39,270 bases of DNA from Gammaproteobacteria bacterium (GCA_022340845.1 JAJDNG010000084.1:1-39270); one strand, 5' to 3'. Counted from the first letter of the stretch, positions 1 through 9,164 are shown. Translations and numbers: made by a program. Notes: a model not told the origin generated them from the sequence alone.

Positions 1-569
1 GGTTTTTCGTTAAATTCCAAGATCTTACCCTGATCGTTCACTGTCATGACACCAAACGATTTGGCCTGTTCCAGCGGTACTTCAATACACCCCACGGTCA
101 AATCGGCATTGGTTTCCACATGTTGTGCAATCATAGGCCCGTAATCCATTTTATAGATATGGTCCCCTGCCAGGATCAACACATATTCCGGTTTATGCGA
201 ACGCAGAATATCGATGTTTTGGTACACCGCATCAGCCGTACCGACGTACCACGAGGTCTCGATGCGCTGCTGAGCCGGCAATAATTCCACGAACTCATCG
301 AATTCGCCACGCAAGTAGCTCCAGCCTCGTTGGATATGTTGAATCAGGGAATGCGCTTTATATTGCGTTAACACTCCGATTCGTCGGATGCCCGAGTTAA
401 TGCAATTGGACAGTGCAAAGTCAATGATACGGAACTTTCCGCCAAATGGTACAGCCGGTTTTGCCCGCCATAATGTCAGTTGTTTTAATCGAGACCCCCG
501 GCCACCAGCCAATACCAGCGCCACAGTATTGCGTGTCAACAAGCTAACAAATCGAGTCGGTTGACTCAT
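1..569 (-). CDS. glgC: Glucose-1-phosphate adenylyltransferase (partial, N-terminal part)
   Basis: Makes ADP-glucose from glucose-1-phosphate and ATP, the committed step of bacterial glycogen synthesis. The visible 189 residues begin [20 protein letters not shown] and contain the nucleotidyltransferase signature [13 protein letters not shown], then KPAVPFGG, the segment [15 protein letters not shown], and [13 protein letters not shown], all typical of GlgC near its N-terminus. The ATG at 569 follows a strong GGGAGGGAAA ribosome site. The gene runs off the left edge, so roughly the C-terminal half is missing here. An FNR/ANR-type box lies about 65 bases upstream of the start (628-641), which suggests oxygen-dependent control of glycogen synthesis; that part is inference. 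Confidence 0.96.
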   Translation of the reverse strand, partial: MSQPTRFVSLLTRNTVALVLAGGRGSRLKQLTLWRAKPAVPFGGKFRIIDFALSNCINSGIRRIGVLTQYKAHSLIQHIQRGWSYLRGEFDEFVELLPAQQRIETSWYVGTADAVYQNIDILRSHKPEYVLILAGDHIYKMDYGPMIAQHVETNADLTVGCIEVPLEQAKSFGVMTVNDQGKILEFNEK

Positions 570-627
570 ATTTCCCTCCCCCGCATCTTATTTGTACTAA
601 GTTTGGTATGCATTGCCCATTCGATCT

Positions 628-641
628 TTGATGTAAATCAA
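628..641 (-). promoter_or_regulatory. FNR/ANR-type box upstream of glgC
   Basis: TTGATGTAAATCAA matches the FNR/ANR consensus TTGAT-N4-ATCAA exactly. Its centre is about 65 bases from the glgC start codon. That would leave a leader of about 24 bases if transcription starts 41.5 bases from the box, the class II FNR arrangement. The -10 match in the expected place is poor. No FNR gene is in the window. Confidence 0.6.
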
Positions 642-816
642 TTATTAAGTGCTCAAATCCTTCAGTGATTAAATTCTTTGGTCCACGTAGGATGGTTGAA
701 TACCAATGATTGGAAAGTTAAATGAACGTAAGATAAACGGCATTTTCACGCTACCCGCCAAAACCCAATTCCGGCGGAGGAATTTAAACCATGCGATTGA
801 CTAAAAATGCGGTTGG

Positions 817-1254
817 TTAATAATGGTAAAAGGTACGATTCAAGTGTTGTACGACAGCATCAATTTCATCGGCAGACCATTTTAAATCCGTCTCCAAGGC
901 CCAGCGCCCCACCCAATATTGTATGTCTTCGTACGTTTTTGCTTTGTGAGCGCCACGGATATGCACCAAGCTTTCGTGGCAGGAATGGCAGTGGTTTTCA
1001 TACAGCAACTTACCACGCGACGCTGGCTCATTGGCGAGATTCTCTTGCTCGTCGTGCTTGCTCTTTGAATCCTTTACAGGAGTCATGGCGGTGTCAATGT
1101 CCTGTTTTTCCGTGGTTTGGTTATCTTTTACCGCTGCACAGCTTATAAGCGGAACTAACACACTTAGCATTAAACCAAGGATTAGCAATTTGGAAATAAA
1201 AATGGGCTTTAAATAAAACATGAGGTTTCGATTCATCCAGTTAAATGCATCCAT
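817..1254 (-). CDS. Small c-type cytochrome, putative lipoprotein
   Basis: 145 residues. An N-terminal hydrophobic segment (about 18-38) ends in LISC, a plausible lipobox with Cys39, so the protein is probably exported and lipid-anchored. After a charged, low-complexity linker (about 42-80) there is one haem c motif, CHSCH (89-93), in a short mono-haem domain (about 78-145). A candidate axial Met is not obvious. The role is presumably electron transfer in the periplasm; the partner is unknown. No good ribosome site precedes the first ATG. Met7 or Met12 could be the real start, and either keeps the signal sequence. The gene lies between the glgC promoter region and another putative lipoprotein gene on the same strand. 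Confidence 0.8.
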   Translation of the reverse strand: MDAFNWMNRNLMFYLKPIFISKLLILGLMLSVLVPLISCAAVKDNQTTEKQDIDTAMTPVKDSKSKHDEQENLANEPASRGKLLYENHCHSCHESLVHIRGAHKAKTYEDIQYWVGRWALETDLKWSADEIDAVVQHLNRTFYHY

Positions 1255-1497
1255 ATCAATGAATGTTGTGCACTACAATAATCATTATAGTCGCTACGAA
1301 AGACGGTAGTAAAAAGAGTGGTATATCTATCGGCAAATATCAAGCAAGAATACACATTCTATCCGGTGACGACGTTCGGGTGCCTGTCACATAAATATAT
1401 ACGATTTGGGCACGACTTGTTGCAACATTGCGTGTTCTTCTTATAGGACTCCGCAGGCCAGCCGGAATAACTTCTCATACGCTTTGGCACCCGCCGG

Positions 1498-2391
1498 TCA
1501 GATTACAGGCAATATTTCGGCTGGCAGACTATTGTATTTATCCAGGCATTGTTGAAATTCGGCTTTGCGCCTGCTGGTTGCTGAAGTATATCCACGACAA
1601 TTCGACAACTCTTGCCCCACAAAGCCGCAAGCCAGCTTGGCTTGGTTGATGGCGTCATCGAGAAATCCAACAGCTCGAAAACAACTGGCTGTCTCAATGC
1701 ATAGTTCATTTTGGCAAGTTTGTTCAATTTGTTCCGCCACTTGAGAATAACATTCGCTGGGATCATCGGCGGATGGCGTCAGCGAGCACAGCATTGGCGG
1801 TTGCGAGCTTTCCACTACTTTTATCTTATCCACAAACTGGCTGGCCAGGGTTTGCCATTGTTCGAACCGCTTCGCTTCGGAAATGCATTTTTGGTCTTTA
1901 TCCTCCGGATGTTGTTTGACGCAACTACTTAGTTTTACACAGGTATCAGATACCGTAGTAAATAGTGCATTGTGGGTCTGTTTCCACTTTTCGTATTCCT
2001 CAGCATCGCGGAAGCCTACGCCAAACTGCTGTGCCTGGGTAGCCTCCCAACCGTGCTGGAGATGTTCTCTCGCCTCTTTTTCATATTGAACAAAAGGTTG
2101 TTGCTGGCAAGATTCCCCTATCTTCTCCAGATCGATGGACACTGCAACATTTGCGGATTGTGACTTCTGCCCGCTCGACTCTACCGTGGTTTTACTATCA
2201 GCTTCGGAATTGGACTCGGGGGTATTGGCTGCTGAACTGACTTCGGCGGACGTGGAATCGGAGTTGGTTTCATTAACTTCTGCCGTGGGAGTCGCCTGTG
2301 ACGCGCAGGAAGGCAATAACACAATGAACAAACAAACCATTGCAATGTGCAAAGGATGAAATTCCAGTCCGGTGCTAGGTATTATTTTCAT
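1498..2391 (-). CDS. Uncharacterised Cys-rich putative lipoprotein
   Basis: 297 residues from the ATG at 2391, which is preceded by GAGGGAGAAACT, a strong ribosome site; an in-frame upstream extension to 2496 lacks one and is unlikely. The N-terminus has a hydrophobic stretch ending LLPSC, a good lipobox. It is followed by a Ser/Thr/Glu-rich linker and then a soluble domain with many cysteines (such as DTCVKLSSCVKQ and NELCIETASCFRA), which probably form disulfides in the periplasm. I do not recognise the family. An FNR/ANR-like box lies about 120 bases upstream at 2508-2521, so expression may be oxygen-dependent. Confidence 0.8.
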   Translation of the reverse strand: MKIIPSTGLEFHPLHIAMVCLFIVLLPSCASQATPTAEVNETNSDSTSAEVSSAANTPESNSEADSKTTVESSGQKSQSANVAVSIDLEKIGESCQQQPFVQYEKEAREHLQHGWEATQAQQFGVGFRDAEEYEKWKQTHNALFTTVSDTCVKLSSCVKQHPEDKDQKCISEAKRFEQWQTLASQFVDKIKVVESSQPPMLCSLTPSADDPSECYSQVAEQIEQTCQNELCIETASCFRAVGFLDDAINQAKLACGFVGQELSNCRGYTSATSRRKAEFQQCLDKYNSLPAEILPVI

Positions 2392-2826
2392 AGTTTCTCC
2401 CTCAGTATTCTGCAGACTAATGATGATTTGGGGTTGGGTTATGAGTGGAATTTTTATCGCGCCCGCAGCGCCTGCAGTTTCTACAAACTTGCGCATTCGT
2501 CATACTTTTGACGTAAATCAAGCTAAGCTTAATTTATTTCAAGAGTTCATACAATGCTGGGAAAAATAATATAGAATATGAGCGTTCTCAAATAAAGAAC
2601 GATTCAGATAGCAAGTGGAAATAGCCACAACTGATTAAAAAGTAAGCAGCCGTACCAATTAGATTTTAGGTAGGATTAAATTTAAAATAGGTTTAAATTA
2701 GAAGTTGACTAAATACAAACGCTTCCCGTATGGTTGGCAACATTGTTGAGATTTAGGAATTGCTAATTTAATCTGTTAAGAAATAGTAATTTAAGAAAAA
2801 CAAACATCAAATAGGAGGGATTACCC
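2392..2826. other. Intergenic region between divergent lipoprotein genes
   Basis: 435 bases, AT-rich. It holds the FNR/ANR-like box at 2508-2521. A small inverted repeat, CGTTCT/AGAACG, lies at 2583-2601, and AT-rich short direct repeats lie around 2660-2700. A weak sigma-70-like pair (TTGACT at 2705-2710, TATGGT at 2729-2734, 18-base spacer) could drive the alanine-zipper lipoprotein gene. No coding potential was seen. Confidence 0.5.
2508..2521 (-). promoter_or_regulatory. FNR/ANR-like box upstream of the Cys-rich lipoprotein gene
   Basis: TTGACGTAAATCAA differs from TTGAT-N4-ATCAA at one position only. Its centre is about 123 bases from the start codon at 2391, allowing a class II promoter with a leader of about 80 bases. 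A weak -10-like TGTAGA lies in the expected place on the minus strand. Confidence 0.5.
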
Positions 2827-3141
2827 ATGTTGAAACGCCACAATGCTCTGGTCATCGCAGCCTGCGCAGGTTTGGTTTGGTTAGGCGGTTGTGCTTCTAC
2901 GGCAGAACCTGATGCAGTAGCAAACGCACAGTCCACCGCAGATGAAGCTAAATCAATTGCTCAAGAAGCCAGAACCATGGCTGCAGAGGCACGTGATATC
3001 GCATTACGCGCGGAGCAAAAAGCCGATCAAGCACTCGCCAGTTCCAACGATGCTAAATCCACAGCGGAACAAGCTCTGAGCGAAGCCAGAAGCGCGAACG
3101 AAAAAGCAGAAAGAATGTTTGACAGAGCCATCAGCAAATAA
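2827..3141 (+). CDS. Alanine-zipper lipoprotein (Lpp/OprI-like)
   Basis: 104 residues. The signal peptide ends in a lipobox (LGGCAS, Cys22). The mature part is an almost continuous Ala-rich heptad coiled coil (SIAQEARTMAAEARDIALRA and similar), as in alanine-zipper outer-membrane lipoproteins of the Lpp/OprI type. Those proteins trimerise and brace the outer membrane to peptidoglycan. The C-terminus is AISK, so a terminal Lys is present as in Lpp. In Lpp that Lys is linked to peptidoglycan by L,D-transpeptidases, and one such enzyme is encoded just downstream on the opposite strand. The ribosome site AGGAGG is strong. A rho-independent terminator follows. Confidence 0.88.
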   Translation: MLKRHNALVIAACAGLVWLGGCASTAEPDAVANAQSTADEAKSIAQEARTMAAEARDIALRAEQKADQALASSNDAKSTAEQALSEARSANEKAERMFDRAISK

Positions 3142-3307
3142 TAAGAGGGTCAACCGCGAATAATATCGAGTACCATCAGCAAGAAAAACCAATAGCATTT
3201 GATATCACCAAACCAATTGGTTTACCCGGCTGATGCTGAATTGCTTAAGACGGAAATCGCACATTCGCACTCGCAACACAGTTCATACTACGGATTGTGT
3301 TTTAAAT

Positions 3308-3354
3308 AAAAAACCCCGGTTTCAGCCGTTACTGAACTGAAATCGGGGTTTTGT
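3308..3354. terminator. Bidirectional rho-independent terminator
   Basis: The stem AAAACCCCGGTTTCAG pairs with CTGAAATCGGGGTTTT with a single G-T wobble, around a loop of about 8 bases. T-runs follow the stem on both strands. It sits between the convergent lipoprotein and L,D-transpeptidase genes and could serve both. Confidence 0.85.
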
Positions 3355-3544
3355 TGTATTCGTATCTACAACCATGCAGGCAATCATATCCGCGGATAGA
3401 ACGAATCGCATCCCTGATTGAATATCAGGAAACGAAGCCACTTGGACACGGATTTTTGCTTAGCACCGGTCTTGCGGGAGAATCTTGTGGAAGGCCCCTG
3501 GGGTTGGATCTTGCGGAATACCGTTACGCCGTTATTAACTGTGC

Positions 3545-3578
3545 CATAACCACAGATCCGTCATAACCACAGATCCGT
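3545..3578. repeat. Exact 17-bp tandem duplication at the L,D-transpeptidase stop codon
   Basis: CATAACCACAGATCCGT occurs twice in direct succession (3545-3561 and 3562-3578). The second copy touches the stop codon (3578-3580) of the L,D-transpeptidase gene. The rest of 3142-3577 holds only the terminator. Confidence 0.85.
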
Positions 3579-4801
3579 CAATAATCACGATCATTAATTT
3601 TTGCGTTCTGAATTAGATTCAATGAATGCAATCCAAAGCCATACTTGATGAATTCCGCAGTGGCATCTCTAAGCTTTTCGCTGCCGAATAAACCCAGGTC
3701 GATACAGGTCTGAAACGGATTGCACTGGCTGTTGAGCACCGGCAATGCCATTTGTTTGAAACGTTCCACCAAGGGCGCCTGGTCAGCGCCATTGTGACTG
3801 GATTCAACTCGCAAAATCCAATGGGTTTTGCTGCTGTTTTTGCTTAAGTCTGCCACAGGCACGGGAACGCCGGACAATTGAGTCGCAACCTGAAACACCC
3901 GTTTCCATGTCTCGTGACTCAAACCGTTTCCGGCAAAATCCTCTATTGCCGCAACCGCGCTGGTGCGCAGTTCCATGTCGCCATTTTTAACGGTTTTTAA
4001 TGGCGGATGGATTTCAACATACAAGACGTTGTTCTTGCGCCCCACTTTAACCGGATTATCAATGATTCTAACCGGTACCCCACGCGGTACGCGAAAAATC
4101 AACTGCTCAACATCTTCGGGGTACATGCGCAGACAACCGTGGCTCACTCGCCTGCCAATGGTCAAGGGTTTGTTGGTCCCGTGGATTAAATACCCCGGCG
4201 CATCCAGCATCAAGGCATGCTCCCCCAGAGGATTGTCGGGGCCAGGCGGTACCACCGCTGGCATTTGCCTGCCATCCGTCTTGGCTTCGTCCAACACGGA
4301 TTGGGGAACCGTCCAAATGGGGTTTTCCATTTTTTCCACGACTTTAAAATTACCCAGAGGGGTTTCCCAGTTTTCCCGCCCTATGCCAATGGGAAAGGTA
4401 TAAACCAAAGGTGATTGCGAATCTTGTTTCGCCGGAAAATAGTACAGGCGCATTTCCGCAATGTTCACCACAATGCCTTCCCACGGCACATTTGGCAAAA
4501 TATATTGACTGGGTATGACAACCTGAGTGCCTTCGCCGGGCAACCAGGGATCCACATTGGGGTTAGCGGCGATTAATTCATTAAATCCTACATTGTACAA
4601 CCGCGCGATATCAACGAAAGTATCGGTAGCGGAAAGCTCTGCTTGCTGATACTGACCGACGATGGTGTCTCCGTTGGTGGGCAACTGTAATACGCTAGCC
4701 TGGGCATTCAATCCACCGATCACCCAAATCAATAGCGCGGCTATTGTCACCAACTTTTGGCGGGTCGAATTGGGGAGACGATTTTGATACTGTGGTCGCA
4801 C
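3578..4801 (-). CDS. L,D-transpeptidase (YkuD family, ErfK/YbiS type)
   Basis: 407 residues. Such enzymes form 3-3 peptidoglycan cross-links or attach Lpp-type lipoproteins to peptidoglycan in the periplasm. It has a signal peptide (about 14-36), a LysM-like segment (about 57-97), then the YkuD catalytic domain (about 109-250). The YkuD signature is visible: LIHGTN (206-210) and VSHGCLRMYPED (219-230), with Cys223 as the nucleophile. A C-terminal extension of about 150 residues is present, as in the ErfK/YbiS group. The start is a GTG with GGAG seven bases upstream. The alanine-zipper lipoprotein encoded nearby is a possible substrate (inference). The 3' end carries a 17-bp tandem duplication. 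Confidence 0.93.
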   Translation of the reverse strand: MRPQYQNRLPNSTRQKLVTIAALLIWVIGGLNAQASVLQLPTNGDTIVGQYQQAELSATDTFVDIARLYNVGFNELIAANPNVDPWLPGEGTQVVIPSQYILPNVPWEGIVVNIAEMRLYYFPAKQDSQSPLVYTFPIGIGRENWETPLGNFKVVEKMENPIWTVPQSVLDEAKTDGRQMPAVVPPGPDNPLGEHALMLDAPGYLIHGTNKPLTIGRRVSHGCLRMYPEDVEQLIFRVPRGVPVRIIDNPVKVGRKNNVLYVEIHPPLKTVKNGDMELRTSAVAAIEDFAGNGLSHETWKRVFQVATQLSGVPVPVADLSKNSSKTHWILRVESSHNGADQAPLVERFKQMALPVLNSQCNPFQTCIDLGLFGSEKLRDATAEFIKYGFGLHSLNLIQNAKINDRDY

Positions 4802-4948
4802 TGGCGGGCTCCAGATGGATGTCGCGGCTAATTTTCTTCTTTAATTAGAACAAGTTAGTTTAAAAAGTTCACTAATCAGGAAAAAAGAGTGGTAAATATC
4901 ATCGGCCGTACTTAGTAACGGTTGATTATCCCACAGAGTGTTACAACT

Positions 4949-6517
4949 ATGAAACTAATTCAGCAATTGCTTAATCCCGACATTTACCCCCATCCCGTGA
5001 AGCAAACAGAGCTGGTGGAAACACATATATCCTGGGTGATACTCACGGGTGACTACGCCTACAAACTCAAAAAGCCGGTAAATTTCGGCTTTTTGGACTT
5101 CAGCACACTGGCCAAACGCAAACATTATTGTAGCGAAGAATTGCGCTTGAATAAGCGACTTGCGCCACAAATTTACCTGGAAACCGTAGCGATTACCGGT
5201 GACGATGACTCGCCGCAGATTAACGGTTCGGGCCCTGTCCTGGAATATGCCGTTAAAATGCGCCAATTCCGCCAACAAGATCAATTCGACCGGTTGCTCT
5301 CGCGCAACCAGCTGGACAAACAAGACATTTTGGATCTTTCCCAACTCATTGCCCGGTTTCATCAGGCGGCACAACCCGCCTCCAAGGATTCGGAATTCGG
5401 TGATCCTGAGCACGTATACGCGCCAGCAAAAGAGAATTTCAGCCAGATCGAACCGCTGCTGCAAAACACCCTTGACCTGGCATTGCTCCGTGAAGTCGCT
5501 GATTGGAGTCGTGGCGAATTCAATCACGCCCGCGCCGTCATGGACGAGCGCAAACGACAAGGATTAGTTCGCGAATGCCACGGGGATATGCATCTGCGCA
5601 ATATCGCTAAATATCACGCCGACATCGTGGCATTTGATTGCATCGAATTTAATGACAATTTGCGCTGGATAGACGTAATCAGTGAAATCGCTTTTATTGA
5701 AATGGACCTTTACGACCGTGATCGACGGGATTTTGCCAATATTTTATTAAATACTTATTTGCAGATCACCGGTGATTATCCGGCCATGCGCTTATTACGT
5801 TATTACCTGGTATATCGCGCCATGGTCCGCGCTAAAGTGGATTGCCTGCGTGCGCATCAAAAGGACATCGGCGCCCAAGAACACACTAAAACCATGAACG
5901 AATTCCGCCATTATCTGAGCTTGGCGAAGCATTTCACCCAACCAGCGCCGCCGTTTTTGCTCATTACCAGCGGATTGTCGGGTTGCGGCAAAACTTACGC
6001 ATCGACAGGGCTCATGGAGTATTTACCGTTTGTTCGCATCCGCTCAGATGTGGAACGAAAACGCCTGTTTGGCCTTGCCCCCGACCAAGCCAGCGATTCG
6101 GCCGTGGATTCGGGAATTTATACACCGCAAGCCTCGCAAAAAACCTATGCTCGATTAGCGGACCTGGCCCGCACCATATTGAGTTCACAATGGAGTGTCC
6201 TGGTGGATGCAGCGTTTTTGCAGCAGGAACAGCGGCAACAGTTTCGTGATCTCGCCAACGAGCTGCGCCTGCCATTTTTGATTTTGCATTTTGACGCACC
6301 CCAGTCCGTGCTGATCGAACGGATCACACACCGGCAACTGCAACGCTCACAACAACAAGACGCCTCCGAAGCTGATCTGCAGGTATTGGCGGCGCAGTTG
6401 CACCGCCTACATCCCCCCGCTTCCAATGAGCTTGCTCATACGCTGAAAATAGATACCAGTGGCGATTTACCGTTCGCGCCTCTTGCGAAACAAATAGAAG
6501 AACGCTTGTTGAGCTAA
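4949..6517 (+). CDS. Phosphotransferase/P-loop kinase fusion (AAA-family ATPase with APH-like domain)
   Basis: 522 residues from the ATG at 4949; an in-frame TTG at 4922 would add nine residues but has no better ribosome site. The N-terminal domain is aminoglycoside-phosphotransferase-like: HGDMHLRNI at about 211-219 holds the catalytic Asp, and FDCIEFN follows as the metal-binding stretch. The C-terminal domain is a small P-loop kinase with Walker A GLSGCGKT at 342-349, resembling gluconate- or zeta-type kinases. This domain pair is a widespread conserved bacterial family of unknown substrate; drug resistance should not be assumed. The gene is convergent with the aldolase gene, with only 19 bases between the stop codons. 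Confidence 0.85.
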   Translation: MKLIQQLLNPDIYPHPVKQTELVETHISWVILTGDYAYKLKKPVNFGFLDFSTLAKRKHYCSEELRLNKRLAPQIYLETVAITGDDDSPQINGSGPVLEYAVKMRQFRQQDQFDRLLSRNQLDKQDILDLSQLIARFHQAAQPASKDSEFGDPEHVYAPAKENFSQIEPLLQNTLDLALLREVADWSRGEFNHARAVMDERKRQGLVRECHGDMHLRNIAKYHADIVAFDCIEFNDNLRWIDVISEIAFIEMDLYDRDRRDFANILLNTYLQITGDYPAMRLLRYYLVYRAMVRAKVDCLRAHQKDIGAQEHTKTMNEFRHYLSLAKHFTQPAPPFLLITSGLSGCGKTYASTGLMEYLPFVRIRSDVERKRLFGLAPDQASDSAVDSGIYTPQASQKTYARLADLARTILSSQWSVLVDAAFLQQEQRQQFRDLANELRLPFLILHFDAPQSVLIERITHRQLQRSQQQDASEADLQVLAAQLHRLHPPASNELAHTLKIDTSGDLPFAPLAKQIEERLLS

Positions 6518-6536
6518 GACCACTGGATGCTAAGCC

Positions 6537-7586
6537 CTAAGCCACGGTCACCTCCGGTGACAAATACACATCTTGAATGGCATTTAACAACTTCACACCT
6601 TCGGCAATGGGTTTTTGAAATGCCTTGCGTCCGGAAATCAACCCCATGCCGCCAGCGCGTTTATTGATGACTGCCGTGCGCACCGCCTGATGCAAATCAT
6701 CCGCGCCCGAGGCACCACCGGAGTTAATCATGCCCACCCGCCCCATGTAACAGTTTGCGACCTGGTAGCGCACCAGATCGATAGGATTGTCGGACGTCAA
6801 TTCCTCATACACTTTGGGGTGAGTTTTGCCGAAATTGATCGCCGTATAGCCGCCGTTATTCTGGGCTTGCTTTTGTTTGATGATATCCGCTTCTATGGTG
6901 GCGGCGAGATGATTCGCCTGACCGGTCAAGTCCGCGGCGGTATGATAATCCACCCCTTCGTGTTTGAACGCCGAATTGCGCAAATACGCCCACAAAACTG
7001 TCACAAGCCCCATTTCATGCGCATAGGCAAAGGCTTCGCTGACCTCCTGGATTTGCCGCCGCGACTCTTCCGAACCGTAATACACCGTTGCGCCCACCGC
7101 CACCGCACCCAAGTTGAACGCTTGGTCCACGCTGGCGAATAAGGTCTGGTCATATTTGTTGGGATAGGTTAGCAACTCGTTATGGTTGAGTTTCACAATA
7201 AACGGAATTTTATGGGCGTATTTACGGCCGATCGAACCCAACACACCTAATGTCGAAGCAACCCCATTACACCCGCCTTCCAGGGCGAGCTTGAGAATGT
7301 TCTCCGGATCGAAAAACAGAGGGTTGGGCGCAAACGAGGCCCCACCGGAGTGTTCCACACCTTGGTCTACCGGAAGCAACGACAGATAACCCGTACCGCC
7401 CAGTCGCCCATGATTAAAAAATGACTGCAGGTTACGAAGCACAGCCACTTTGCGATCACTGGGCAACAATATTCGCTCAATATAATCCGGCCCGGGAGCA
7501 TGGATGGTTTCTTTGGGGATGCATTTGCATTGGTGAGTGAGCAACTCGTCCGCTTCATCACCTAATATTTCCACGACATTTGACAT
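6537..7586 (-). CDS. fbaB: Class I fructose-bisphosphate aldolase (DhnA/FbaB type)
   Basis: 349 residues. Cleaves or forms fructose-1,6-bisphosphate through a Schiff base, without a metal, in glycolysis and gluconeogenesis. The sequence matches the DhnA-type class I family: [13 protein letters not shown] (70-82), FIVKLNHNE (129-137), [11 protein letters not shown] (165-175), and EADIIKQKQ with Lys237 as the likely Schiff-base lysine. It ends with the phosphate-binding region [12 protein letters not shown] and [10 protein letters not shown]. An AAGGAGAG ribosome site precedes the ATG. The gene starts 60 bases after the nuclease-like gene on the same strand, so the two probably form an operon. 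An FNR/ANR-like box upstream of that operon may set its expression. Confidence 0.95.
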   Translation of the reverse strand: MSNVVEILGDEADELLTHQCKCIPKETIHAPGPDYIERILLPSDRKVAVLRNLQSFFNHGRLGGTGYLSLLPVDQGVEHSGGASFAPNPLFFDPENILKLALEGGCNGVASTLGVLGSIGRKYAHKIPFIVKLNHNELLTYPNKYDQTLFASVDQAFNLGAVAVGATVYYGSEESRRQIQEVSEAFAYAHEMGLVTVLWAYLRNSAFKHEGVDYHTAADLTGQANHLAATIEADIIKQKQAQNNGGYTAINFGKTHPKVYEELTSDNPIDLVRYQVANCYMGRVGMINSGGASGADDLHQAVRTAVINKRAGGMGLISGRKAFQKPIAEGVKLLNAIQDVYLSPEVTVA

Positions 7587-7626
7587 GATTGCTCTCCTTA
7601 TAGGTAGCGGTTCTGATGTCCTTTTT

Positions 7627-7662
7627 TACTACTCGACTAATTGCTACTACTCGACTAATCTG
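7627..7662. repeat. 18-bp tandem duplication at the 3' end of the MBL nuclease gene
   Basis: TACTACTCGACTAATTGC (7627-7644) is followed by a second copy in which the first 15 bases match (7645-7662). The second copy encodes the last residues and TAG stop of the metallo-beta-lactamase gene. The first copy lies in the short gap before the aldolase gene. Confidence 0.8.
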
Positions 7663-9059
7663 GGAAAACGCAATAAATCCACTTGCTCGCCGAGTCGCGG
7701 CCGATGGGCATTGACTTTAAACTGTTGTTGCACCTGCTTGGACAACCCATTGATGGAATCCGGCTCGCCGTGTACTAAAAATAACGCCGGCCTGGTAGAA
7801 AAGTTTTTGTACCAGCGCAGCAAGTCCCGCTGATCGCCGTGTGCCGACAAACCGCCGACAGTATGCACCTGGGCCGCCACTCGAATGGCTTCCCCCCAAA
7901 GCCGGATGCGATGTGCACCGTTGACCAACTGCCTGCCCAGCGTGCCTTGTGCTTGGTAACCCACGATAATCACATGGCAATTGTCCCGCCACACGTTATG
8001 TTTTAGATGATGGCGTATCCGCCCGCCGTTGCACATGCCGCTACCGGCGATAATAATTGCACCGGAGTGAAACATATTGAGCTTCATGGATTGATTGGCT
8101 GTGCGCGTAAGGGTCAGATTGGGTAGTAAGGGTTTTTTCTGATTTTTATCAAATAGCGCATGAGCTTCAACATCATACAGCTCTTTATGCCGCATATAGA
8201 CTTGAGTGGCCTCAATCGCCATTGGACTGTCCAAGAAAATTTGCCAATGCGCCAGCTGCCATGGCTGATAATATTTGGCAAAGATATACAAGAGCTCTTG
8301 ACTTCGGCCAACGGCAAATGACGGTATTAAGATATTGCCATCGCTCTCCCGGGCCATGGCGATGATTTCCTTCAGCTCGCGCAAGGTTTCGTCAAAACTG
8401 CGATGCAAACGATCCCCGTAGGTGCTTTCCATTAAAACAATATCGGCATGCTGCAACAGCGTCGGATCGCGTAGAATTGGTGCCTCCCATTTTCCCAGGT
8501 CGCCGCTGAAAACCAGCCGCCGTTCTTGCCCGCCTTCGGAAAGTTTCAATTCGACGATGGACGCGCCGAGGATATGACCTGCATCGTGAAGCCGCACATT
8601 AACCCCCGGCAGGATTTTTTTCCATTCACCGTATGGCAGTCCTTTGATACGATGGTGCGCAATTTTCGCATCTTCCATAGTGTATAGTGGCGCAACTTCT
8701 TTCAAGCCTTTTCGCTGGCGCTTTTTATTTTCCCATTCGGCATTTTTTTCATTCAGGTAGCCCGCATCTTTCAGCATGATACGGCACAAGTCCCCGCTGG
8801 CGTGTTGGGTATAAATAGGTCCGGCGTATCCCGATTTAACCAGCAAGGGAAGGCGGCCAGAATGATCAATGTGGGAATGGCTAAGAATGACCGCATCGAT
8901 TTGTTTCGGATCGAAGGCAAATGGTTCGGCGTTCCTGGCCTCGTCTTCCGGACTGCCCTGGATCAGGCCACAATCCATTAAGACTTTGCTGCCCCCGACC
9001 TGTATCAAGTAACACGACCCGGTGACTTCGCCGGCAGCCCCATGAAAGGTAAGATTCAT
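7647..9059 (-). CDS. Beta-CASP metallo-beta-lactamase nuclease (RNA-processing type)
   Basis: 470 residues, the usual size of the bacterial YsgF/CPSF73-like exonuclease family. The MBL motif HSHIDHSG (61-68) holds the zinc ligands. The later motifs FSGDLG (Asp ligand) and SAHGDQRDLL near the C-terminus complete the metal site and beta-CASP signature. Predicted to act on RNA in the cytoplasm; the substrate is unknown. No clear ribosome site precedes the ATG at 9059, so the start is fairly, not fully, certain. It is followed after 60 bases by the aldolase gene. The C-terminal codons sit inside a short tandem duplication, so the exact end may vary between relatives. Confidence 0.92.
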   Translation of the reverse strand: MNLTFHGAAGEVTGSCYLIQVGGSKVLMDCGLIQGSPEDEARNAEPFAFDPKQIDAVILSHSHIDHSGRLPLLVKSGYAGPIYTQHASGDLCRIMLKDAGYLNEKNAEWENKKRQRKGLKEVAPLYTMEDAKIAHHRIKGLPYGEWKKILPGVNVRLHDAGHILGASIVELKLSEGGQERRLVFSGDLGKWEAPILRDPTLLQHADIVLMESTYGDRLHRSFDETLRELKEIIAMARESDGNILIPSFAVGRSQELLYIFAKYYQPWQLAHWQIFLDSPMAIEATQVYMRHKELYDVEAHALFDKNQKKPLLPNLTLTRTANQSMKLNMFHSGAIIIAGSGMCNGGRIRHHLKHNVWRDNCHVIIVGYQAQGTLGRQLVNGAHRIRLWGEAIRVAAQVHTVGGLSAHGDQRDLLRWYKNFSTRPALFLVHGEPDSINGLSKQVQQQFKVNAHRPRLGEQVDLLRFPRLVE

Positions 9060-9150
9060 ATGAATTCAGCGCTTTTGTTGCTATAAATAATAGTGTAAAC
9101 GGAAACCACTTGGGTAAACATAAACTACCCTGTTATTAAGGTGGCTTTCA

Positions 9151-9164
9151 TTGACTAGGATCAA
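9151..9164 (+). promoter_or_regulatory. FNR/ANR-like box between MBL nuclease and CBS genes
   Basis: TTGACTAGGATCAA fits TTGAT-N4-ATCAA with one mismatch. For the CBS gene, a start of transcription near 9199 would put the box at -41.5 and the -10 at 9187-9192, where AATAAT (5 of 6 to TATAAT) is found. That is class II FNR geometry. It could also act on the divergent nuclease-aldolase operon. Confidence 0.6.

Noticed and set aside
1310-1334. AAAAAGAGTGGTA-type sequence shared with 4881-4905
   Set aside because: 13 identical bases followed by a looser match in AT-rich upstream regions; too short to claim a shared regulatory site.
3351-3566. 71-residue open frame after the terminator
   Set aside because: No ribosome site or recognisable sequence; begins inside the terminator T-run region.
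4955-5560. 201-residue open frame on the minus strand
   Set aside because: Lies wholly inside the phosphotransferase/P-loop gene, whose motifs are clear, and has no family-like sequence.
4949-6517. Aminoglycoside resistance gene
   Set aside because: The APH-like fold is fused to a P-loop kinase, which marks a conserved housekeeping family of unknown substrate, not a resistance enzyme.
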